In this document: positions 20,976-28,027 of the stretch, one piece after another | How the letters are laid out: each line of letters begins with the position of its first letter | Numbering within the stretch: position 1 is the first letter of the stretch | Origin: Magnetococcales bacterium | GTDB lineage: Bacteria > Pseudomonadota > Magnetococcia > Magnetococcales > UBA8363 | NCBI GenBank assembly: GCA_015228975.1 | Contig: JADGCN010000005.1 | Location: forward strand, 20,716 to 53,156 | DNA length: 32,441 nucleotides | Reading direction: 5' to 3' | Program-made: the position numbers and the translations under genes | Notes under the pieces: generated by a model | Told to the model about the DNA's origin: nothing | The model's database searches: none | What the model saw: only the letters and a program-made list of their open reading frames with translations

Positions 20976-21080
20976 AACGTCTCCGCAAAAGGTCGAAATC
21001 AGGATGAAGCGTGCCCATAGAACCAATTATCGCTATTAACGTCAAGGCGATTTTAAAAATTTTGCCAAACTTGGCCAATT

Positions 21081-21097
21081 CCGGGTAGGATACCCGG
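21081..21097. promoter_or_regulatory. Perfect palindrome CCGGGTA-gga-TACCCGG between divergent gcvPA and the SCO-like gene; candidate operator or hairpin
   Basis: Direct reading; adjacent to the ttggccaa palindrome in the divergent intergenic region. Confidence 0.35.
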
Positions 21098-21174
21098 TGC
21101 CAATCGAAAGGAAGTTTTACCTTTTTCGTGGCGCTCTCTTTCTTCCCCAAACGTCCCCTGGTGACTTAGGATCC

Positions 21175-21822
21175 ATGCTTCCAACACTCCGCAAACATAA
21201 AAACCAGCTTGTTTTCGTCGTATTCGGCATCCTGTTCACCCTGGTGGTGCAGATCGGCTACAAACAGTTTTTGGAAAGTCGACAACCCCCAGTCAATCTG
21301 GAAAAGGTGGTTCTGGCCAAACCCAGAGGGATGGGGGCTTTCGATCTGATCGACCACCAGGGTCGCCCTTTTCAAACGGATCGATTGCTGGGGCCCTGGA
21401 CATTCCTGGTTTTCGGCATGACCCATTGTTCGGCTGATTGTCCCGGGTCGCCGACTCTTTTGGACGAGGTCAGACGCATTTTGCCGAACAATCCCCGCCT
21501 CGTGCCGGCAACGCAATGGGTGTTTGCCACAGTGGATCCCCGTCGGGATCAGCCCGAGGTGCTGCAAGGTTATCTCTCGCGTTTGACGAGCGGCTGGACC
21601 GGTGTTACGGGATCCGACGAGGCTGTCCGCCATTTCGCCGAAGAATTGGGTGTAACCCTCGATTTTTCCCGTCCGCAACCGGCGGGACCGATTCCACCCG
21701 CCACCATCATCCTGTTCAACCCCAAGGGACGCTGGCATGCCTCGTTTGGTCCCGATTGGCAAGATCCCCGTGCCATAGCCGAAACTTTTCTACAGATTGT
21801 CCAAAGGTTTTCAAAGCGGTGA
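21175..21822 (+). CDS. SCO1/SenC-like thioredoxin-fold protein, membrane anchored
   Basis: N-terminal TM; MTHCSADCPGSPTLLDEVRR (CxxxCP); FATVDPRRDQPEVLQGYL; IILFNPKG. ORF track starts at GTG 21097; ATG 21175 precedes the TM segment. Confidence 0.82.
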   Translation: MLPTLRKHKNQLVFVVFGILFTLVVQIGYKQFLESRQPPVNLEKVVLAKPRGMGAFDLIDHQGRPFQTDRLLGPWTFLVFGMTHCSADCPGSPTLLDEVRRILPNNPRLVPATQWVFATVDPRRDQPEVLQGYLSRLTSGWTGVTGSDEAVRHFAEELGVTLDFSRPQPAGPIPPATIILFNPKGRWHASFGPDWQDPRAIAETFLQIVQRFSKR

Positions 21823-22113
21823 TCCAGAAAACCAGAAACACCATCGCCGCGATCTCGCTGTCTCCTTCCAGGAGTCGAAAAATTACGATTTCCAAGATAG
21901 TCTCTGTTTGACCAATTGATAAAAATAAATGTTTTCCTTGCAGAGAGCTGTTGACAACCCGTGCCCGATTGAAATTTTCCCGATGAAAAACACACGTATC
22001 AGCCCTTTCAGGTTGCACATGGGACTGCCTGGAAAACTTTGAGAGAATGGGGCATACTGAAACGGTGGATTGGTTTTGACAGCGTTGACGGATCCATGGC
22101 GAGGATGATCCCG

Positions 22114-23013
22114 ATGAAACTCATGATATATTGCAGGTACTGCCTTCTGATTGTTTTGTCCCTGACGCTCCCTGTCACGAATGGTTGGGGAGACGACACC
22201 CTGGATATTGGCGCATGGCGCCTGGAGGCAGAGAAAGGTAATGCGGAAGCCCAGAACAACCTGGGACTGGCCTACGAACATGGAGAAGGGGTGAAGCAAG
22301 ATTATCGTGAAGCTTTGCGCTGGTACAATAAAGCGGCTGCGCAGGGCCATGCGGAAGCCCAGAACAACTTGGGAGAAGTCTACGAAAATGGCCTGGGCGT
22401 CAAACAAGATTTCGCCGAAGCAATCAAATGGTACAGAAAGGCTGCCGAACAAAACGATGCCGAAGCCCAGAACAATCTGGGATTGGCCTATGAAAATGGC
22501 CTGGGCGTCAAGCAGGATTTCGCCGAAGCGGTCAAATGGTTCCGAAAAGCCGCCGAGCAGGGAAACCCCGATGCCCAGAACAGCCTGGGATTGGCTTACG
22601 AAGGTGGCCAGGGGGTGGAACGCAATATGGGGGAAGCGGTCAAATGGTATACAAAGGCCGCTGAACAAGGCAATGTTGATGCCCAAAACAATCTGGGTGT
22701 CGCCTATGAAGCGGGCCAGGGGGTGGAACGCAATTTTGCCGTTGCTGCGCACTGGTATCAAAAAGCCGCCGAACAAGGGGATGCCGATGCGCAAAACAAC
22801 CTGGGCGTAGCCTATGAAACGGGAAGAGGTGTTCCGCAAAACCATGGGCTGGCGGTGCAATGGTACCGAAAAGCGGCGGAGCAGGGTGACGCTGAGGCGC
22901 AGAATAATCTGGGCATGGCCTACGAAAAAGGCCTTGGCGTGCCAAAGGATCATGCCGAAGCGGTCAAATGGTTCAGAAAAGCCGCGGAGGATGCCGACCC
23001 GGAAGAGCTATAA
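22114..23013 (+). CDS. Sel1-repeat (SLR/TPR-like) exported protein, 7 repeats of about 36 aa
   Basis: Signal peptide MKLMIYCRYCLLIVLSLTLPVTNGWG, then repeated AEAQNNLGLAYENGLGVKQDFAEAVKWFRKAAEQG. GAGG 8-9 nt before ATG 22114; ORF track starts at 22039. Confidence 0.93.
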   Translation: MKLMIYCRYCLLIVLSLTLPVTNGWGDDTLDIGAWRLEAEKGNAEAQNNLGLAYEHGEGVKQDYREALRWYNKAAAQGHAEAQNNLGEVYENGLGVKQDFAEAIKWYRKAAEQNDAEAQNNLGLAYENGLGVKQDFAEAVKWFRKAAEQGNPDAQNSLGLAYEGGQGVERNMGEAVKWYTKAAEQGNVDAQNNLGVAYEAGQGVERNFAVAAHWYQKAAEQGDADAQNNLGVAYETGRGVPQNHGLAVQWYRKAAEQGDAEAQNNLGMAYEKGLGVPKDHAEAVKWFRKAAEDADPEEL

Positions 23014-23025
23014 CCTGCGCAGATT

Positions 23026-25002
23026 TTAAGGATAGAGTTCCAGTCCCGAGGGGAAACGAATCTCATGCAGGGTGCCACGACCGGGACTGCTGGTACACTG
23101 AATGGTCCCCTGCAAGGTTTGGGTGACCAGATTGTAAACGATATGCATCCCCAGGCCACTTCCACCCCGCCCCCTGGCCGTGGTAAAAAATGGCTCAAAA
23201 ATGCGTTGCCGATCCTGTTCCTCCATGCCGTGGCCGTTGTCCGAATAACGGAATAGAATGTCCTCCTCCTGTATCTCCGCCTGCACAATAATTTCCCCAT
23301 CGGCAATATCGCGAAAGCCGTGCATGAGGGAATTAATGATGAAATTGCTGAGAATTTGTGAAAACGCCCCGGGAAAACTGTTGACTTCCAAAACCTCGGG
23401 ACAACGGACGGTCACCGTGTGATGGGTTTTCTTAAGGTGGGGACGGAGGCTGACGAGCGTCTGCTGGATGCACTCGTGCAAGTTAAACAGGCGCTGCTGC
23501 TCGTGGGATCGATCTACCGCAACCTGTTTGAAACTGCGTACCAGCTCTGCGGCGCGATTTAAATTTTGCAAGATCATCTGGGTCGAATCCACCACATCCT
23601 GGAAATAATGATCCAAATCACTCTTGCGCAGGGTACCGCTGGCAAATTGCGCGGCACACCGTTGACTCTCCTGCCGCAAATACGAAGCCGCTGTCACCCC
23701 CGACCCCACCGGGGTATTGATTTCATGGGCGATGCCGGCAACCAAGTTGCCCAAAGAGGCCATTTTTTCCGATTCCACCAATTGTGCCTGCGTCTCCTTC
23801 ACCATGGTCAGAGTGCGCTGTAACGCCTCATTGGAAGCTTGTAATTCATCCTGTCGCTCCGCTTCCCGGGAACGGGATTGGACAATTTCCCGGATCATCC
23901 ACTGAAAGCGCTCACCCATAATCATGAGTTGATCACCAGAAACCACATCCTGCCTGGGCAACTGGAGTTCGGTCACCGCCGCATCAATCATCCCTTCGGC
24001 AAAATGTAGCAACCTTCGGGTCATCAACAACACGAGAGAAAAAAATACCGCTGCCAAGGCCCCATAACTCATGGCGCGTTGTCGCCGCTCGCTCGCAACG
24101 ATTGAAGAGCTTATACGGTTAATATCATCTTTTGGCACCAAGGTTGCGAAATATACCGGCACATCTATGGAAAAATTGTAATCCAGGAATCTTTTTCCAA
24201 ACAGTTCATAATCTTTCTGCAATTGTTCCAGAGACCAACCTACTTGAACCCGTTCGGGTTGGCTGCTGGCAAACACCTGATTGCTATCCCCGTTGATCAG
24301 GGCGACAATACTGTTCAAGTTGGGACGGGTTTGAAACATGGTCAGAAAATCATTATCCAGGGCAACCACAAAAACCAGAAAGGCCTTGGAACCGATCGTC
24401 GGACGCTGCCCATTGACCCCGCTGGCATTGATCAGATATGTCGTCCCCTTGGAATCGGCCAGAATGTGGGTCGATTCATCGGATGCCAGCATACGCGGGA
24501 GAAGTGTTTCTAAAATCTCCCGGGAAAGCGATGGTGTTCCCTCCTCCTGTTCATAAATCTCGCGCAACCGTTTTTGTTTATCCAATAGCAGGATATGAGG
24601 GGCTGCAACCAAGCCACGCATCACCGATTGCGGCGGCAGCCACTCGGGTCGCATTTCCGCCACCCAACGGGTGGTGTCACCCGGGGGGATCGTCCATCTG
24701 TTTTGTGCCGCCTCAACCCATTCGCTGAAAACAGTCAAAAAAGAAATCAACCGCACCGATTGTTCCTGTTTGCGAATGTAACCATCAAACAGGATGCGAT
24801 CATGCTGGGCCTGAATTTCCAAACCTTTGAGCTGTTCCTGACGAAAGATCTGAGTGATCTGTACGGTTTGCCACCAGTCTGCCAAAAACCAGAACGTCCC
24901 CCCCATGCTCACCGACACCAACAGCGCCTTGGTGGTCAGTGTTGTGCGCCGCCACAATCTTTCTCCCAATCCACGCAAACCAGACCCAGTGCCCGACATC
25001 AC
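23026..25002 (-). CDS. Membrane sensor histidine kinase (periplasmic sensor, HisKA-like, HATPase_c)
   Basis: GNLVAGIAHEINTPVGSGVTAASYLRQES; SDNGHGMEEQDRQRIFEPFFTTARGRGGSGLGMHIVYNLV. Start overlaps the stop of the binding-protein gene (ATGA). Confidence 0.92.
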   Translation of the reverse strand: MMSGTGSGLRGLGERLWRRTTLTTKALLVSVSMGGTFWFLADWWQTVQITQIFRQEQLKGLEIQAQHDRILFDGYIRKQEQSVRLISFLTVFSEWVEAAQNRWTIPPGDTTRWVAEMRPEWLPPQSVMRGLVAAPHILLLDKQKRLREIYEQEEGTPSLSREILETLLPRMLASDESTHILADSKGTTYLINASGVNGQRPTIGSKAFLVFVVALDNDFLTMFQTRPNLNSIVALINGDSNQVFASSQPERVQVGWSLEQLQKDYELFGKRFLDYNFSIDVPVYFATLVPKDDINRISSSIVASERRQRAMSYGALAAVFFSLVLLMTRRLLHFAEGMIDAAVTELQLPRQDVVSGDQLMIMGERFQWMIREIVQSRSREAERQDELQASNEALQRTLTMVKETQAQLVESEKMASLGNLVAGIAHEINTPVGSGVTAASYLRQESQRCAAQFASGTLRKSDLDHYFQDVVDSTQMILQNLNRAAELVRSFKQVAVDRSHEQQRLFNLHECIQQTLVSLRPHLKKTHHTVTVRCPEVLEVNSFPGAFSQILSNFIINSLMHGFRDIADGEIIVQAEIQEEDILFRYSDNGHGMEEQDRQRIFEPFFTTARGRGGSGLGMHIVYNLVTQTLQGTIQCTSSPGRGTLHEIRFPSGLELYP

Positions 25003-26054
25003 GGCTCTCCGACAACCTCATCACCATTGAATTTCCACCCATGTTTCCGCAAAACACTGGCCGGTATCAAGTGAAGGCTTGGATCAACCGTATCGGCGTG
25101 ATCGATCAGGTACTGAACCAACTGCTGTGCCTTGGGATTGGCCAAATGGGAATCGCTCCAGGTAGACACGTTGTACATCCAATAAAAGGGATACTTCCCG
25201 GAACTGACCGCCTCCACATCGCCCGGATCCTGTTGATTTATTTTAATGGTCTTAACCAGGTTTTTCATTTTGGGATCGTTCAGCACATGCCAGTTTTCCA
25301 CATATCCAAGCGATCCCCGGTTATTGCCAACACCGATCACCATATCGATGATCGTCCCAACCTCGTTGATGCGCGGACCAAACATCTCTTCGTTATCCAA
25401 AATCAAGCGCCAATGTCCCGGTCGGGTTTTGCAATGCAAGCGGGTGACGGGACGAATGAGAACATCCTTGGCAAACTTTTCCTCAAGTCCCGGAATTTGC
25501 GCCCAGCGGGTTATTTTACCACGGAATATTTCACGAACCTGCTCCGCACTGAGTTGATCCACGGGATCGGCATGGTTCACCAGAATGGCCAGGGGTGAAA
25601 TACCTACCGTATGCCAGCGCAAACCGGGAAGGCGGTCAACTTTGGCGGTGGGGCAACAGGAGCCACCCACATCAATTTCCTTCTTGAAAACACCCTCGGC
25701 GGCGGGTCCACAGGTTCCCTCCCGTACCACCACCTTGATTTTTTGCTCTTTTGCAAATTTTTCTACCATTGGAAGCAAGCCTGGATAAATATTTTGGTCC
25801 AGCAGCAAGGCGATCTCGACCCCCTGATCCTGATCACGATAGCGAATCGTTTGTTGCCGCCAGGACTCCGGTTGGTCGTTCAGTTCATCGGGATTGGAAA
25901 ACGGTTGCCCCTTAAATATATTGGGTATGGATTCCGCCGCGATTCCCGGGTTAACAAATGACAAACACCCATGAAAAAGCGATAGAAACATAAAAAATTT
26001 AAGAAGTTTCATATTGATCCCCAGGAGTCTGTCCATAAACATGATTTTACGCAA
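24999..26054 (-). CDS. PstS-like periplasmic substrate-binding protein with Cys-substituted binding loops
   Basis: PBP type-II-like layout: EIALLLDQNIYPGLLPMVEKFAKEQKIKVVVREGTCGPAAEGVFKKEIDVGGSCCP...ILVNHADPVDQLSAEQVREIFRGKITRWAQI...RPVTRLHCKTRPGHW...GSLGYVEN. Start may be internal to the first Met. Confidence 0.82.
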   Translation of the reverse strand: MRKIMFMDRLLGINMKLLKFFMFLSLFHGCLSFVNPGIAAESIPNIFKGQPFSNPDELNDQPESWRQQTIRYRDQDQGVEIALLLDQNIYPGLLPMVEKFAKEQKIKVVVREGTCGPAAEGVFKKEIDVGGSCCPTAKVDRLPGLRWHTVGISPLAILVNHADPVDQLSAEQVREIFRGKITRWAQIPGLEEKFAKDVLIRPVTRLHCKTRPGHWRLILDNEEMFGPRINEVGTIIDMVIGVGNNRGSLGYVENWHVLNDPKMKNLVKTIKINQQDPGDVEAVSSGKYPFYWMYNVSTWSDSHLANPKAQQLVQYLIDHADTVDPSLHLIPASVLRKHGWKFNGDEVVGEP

Positions 26055-26078
26055 TATAACGACAACGACGACTGAATA

Positions 26079-26627
26079 TCACCAAATTCTCGGTACAAAC
26101 GCCTGTTCGTTGGCAAACCTGAGGGTATCCCCCGCCTGCACAATGACGAACAATCCCTTGCCAACGGCAAATTGGATGACAGGATCCTCCATGACCATGC
26201 CGGCTACCGCGCCAACGACCCGCTTGTGGGCATATTCGGGGAAAAACTCTTTAAATTCTTCCAAACGCGCCAGATGATCCCGCACATCCTCGACCATCAT
26301 TTTACTTTTGACCTCCACCAAAGCAGCCGCATCGGTGTTGAGGACCAACAAATCAATTTCCATGTGCCGATTGCCAGGGAGATCCGCTTCTACGCGGCGG
26401 CTGACCTTGTGAATGGGAATGCCTCTTTCGGCAAACAAGGTTTTGCAAGCCGGGGCGACCAATCCTTCCACAAACTCCCCCAACCGGCCACCCAACCGGC
26501 CAATTTGCCGACTGACCTCCTTGATCATGCGATCCGTCTCCTGCATCTTGCGGTCCGTCTCCCGCATCTTGCGGTCCGTCTCCAGGAAAGCTTTCCAGAC
26601 ATCCTCCAAGGTCACTGAATCAGACAT
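26079..26627 (-). CDS. DUF3782-type protein: heptad coiled coil plus PD-(D/E)XK nuclease-like domain
   Basis: FLETDRKMRETDRKMQETDRMIKEVSRQIGRLGGRLGEFVEGLV then MEIDLLVLNTDAAALVEVKSKM (D...ExK). ORF track starts at 26741; ATG 26627 used. Confidence 0.75.
   Translation of the reverse strand: MSDSVTLEDVWKAFLETDRKMRETDRKMQETDRMIKEVSRQIGRLGGRLGEFVEGLVAPACKTLFAERGIPIHKVSRRVEADLPGNRHMEIDLLVLNTDAAALVEVKSKMMVEDVRDHLARLEEFKEFFPEYAHKRVVGAVAGMVMEDPVIQFAVGKGLFVIVQAGDTLRFANEQAFVPRIW
26527..26589 (-). repeat. Three 21-bp tandem units encoding the ETDRKM(R/Q) heptads
   Basis: atgcgatccgtctcctgcatc / ttgcggtccgtctcccgcatc / ttgcggtccgtctccaggaaa. Confidence 0.85.
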
Positions 26628-26908
26628 GTCAACTCTCCCCAACCGTGTCCGGATTTTTCCAGGCAGTTGCACAAACGCCAACACTGTCACCACAATAAGT
26701 TCCACCAAGATAATGGGCAAGCCATTTTTGGTTCGTTTCACGTAATTTTCCCGTTTTCCAACTGGTCTTTGTTAACCTTGAAGCCTCTTGGGATTGAGAG
26801 GGAAAATCCCTTGACCATGGCGCAGGTGACGAGGATATTTTTTGCCGTAATCCATCTGCGACCAGAGTCGGGGAAACGCAAACAAACGATCTACCGAAAA
26901 GAGAATCT

Positions 26909-27973
26909 ATGGGCGTCATTTACAGCACTCTGAAATTTTTGCGTTTCCATGAACAAATTGAAGCCCTGCGCGAGCAAAGGGTCGTTGCCCCGGTACATGT
27001 CCGCATCAAGCCAACCAACCGATGCAATCATGATTGTTGGTATTGCGCCTATAAGGCTGACCAGCTACAGCTCGGGCAAGACATGGTGGAAGCCGACACC
27101 ATTCCCGAAGAAAAAATGCTGCAAATCGCCGATGATCTGGTGGACATGGGGGTCAAAGCAGTCACTTTTTCCGGGGGTGGGGAACCCTTGCTCTACAAAC
27201 CCCTCCCACGGGTGATGGAACGTTTGGCCAAGGGTGGCGTCAAAGTGGCCGCCCTGTCCAATGGTGCCAACCTGAAAGGACATCTGGCGCAAACTTTCGC
27301 GCAGTACGCGACCTGGATACGTCTGTCTCTCGATGCCTGGGATGATGAGAGTTTTGCCAAGGCCCGTGGCATCAAGTCGGGCGAATTCAGTCGCACCCTG
27401 GAAAATATGCGTCGTTTTGCCGACATGCAATCCCCATGCGTCCTCGGCATCAGCTATATCATCACCAAGGATAATTTTGAACATATCGAAGAAGCCTGCT
27501 CCCGTTTCAAGAATGCCGGGGCCAATCATGTCAAACTGTCCGGTGTTGTGATCTCCAACTCCGGCAAGGAAAACAATGCCTACCATCGTCCCATCCAGGA
27601 GGCGGTCTCGGCCCGCATCCAACAAGCCCTGAGGCTGAACGACGACCATTTCACCGTCATCGACCATTACCACGAACTGGAAGAACGTTTCGATAAATCC
27701 TATACTTTTTGCCCCTTCCTGTTGTTTCGACCGGTCATCGGCGCCGATCTCGGGGTCTATACCTGTCAGGATAAGGCCTATAACCAGCAAGGATTGTTGG
27801 GAAGCATCAAAGATCGCTCCTTCAAGGAATTCTGGCTGTCGGAAGAAAACCGGGCAAAAATGCAGGCTCTCAATCCCAGTATCCATTGCCAACATCAATG
27901 TGTTGCCCATTCGCGTAATCTGGCGATTCTCGACTATCTGGCCCTTGATCCTGACCATGCTGTCTTTGTCTGA
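26909..27973 (+). CDS. Radical SAM protein with SPASM-like C-terminal cysteines
   Basis: IKPTNRCNHDCWYCAYKAD (CxxxCxxC); TFSGGGEPL; C-terminal CPFLLFRPVIGADLGVYTCQDKAYNQQGLLGSI...HCQHQCVAH. Confidence 0.92.
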   Translation: MGVIYSTLKFLRFHEQIEALREQRVVAPVHVRIKPTNRCNHDCWYCAYKADQLQLGQDMVEADTIPEEKMLQIADDLVDMGVKAVTFSGGGEPLLYKPLPRVMERLAKGGVKVAALSNGANLKGHLAQTFAQYATWIRLSLDAWDDESFAKARGIKSGEFSRTLENMRRFADMQSPCVLGISYIITKDNFEHIEEACSRFKNAGANHVKLSGVVISNSGKENNAYHRPIQEAVSARIQQALRLNDDHFTVIDHYHELEERFDKSYTFCPFLLFRPVIGADLGVYTCQDKAYNQQGLLGSIKDRSFKEFWLSEENRAKMQALNPSIHCQHQCVAHSRNLAILDYLALDPDHAVFV

Positions 27974-27993
27974 CAGGAGGGAAACGCCTCCTG
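27974..27993 (+). other. Perfect inverted repeat CAGGAGG-gaaacg-CCTCCTG immediately after the radical SAM stop codon
   Basis: Direct reading: 7-bp stem, 6-nt loop, containing an AGGAGG core, in the 54-bp gap before the TPR-glycosyltransferase gene. Confidence 0.6.
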
Positions 27994-28027
27994 AGATCCG
28001 TGCATGGAAACCATTGGGAGACCATCG

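Noticed and set aside
20016-21020. 334-aa plus-strand ORF
   Set aside because: Antisense to gcvPA.
21883-22953. Long minus-strand ORF (356 aa) of repetitive hydrophobic sequence
   Set aside because: It is the antisense reading of the Sel1-repeat gene. The 108-bp coding periodicity keeps one antisense frame open and produces an artificial repeat protein.
22114-23013. 108-bp DNA periodicity considered as a possible CRISPR-like or satellite array
   Set aside because: Fully explained by Sel1 protein repeats; units are diverged, coding, and have no spacers.
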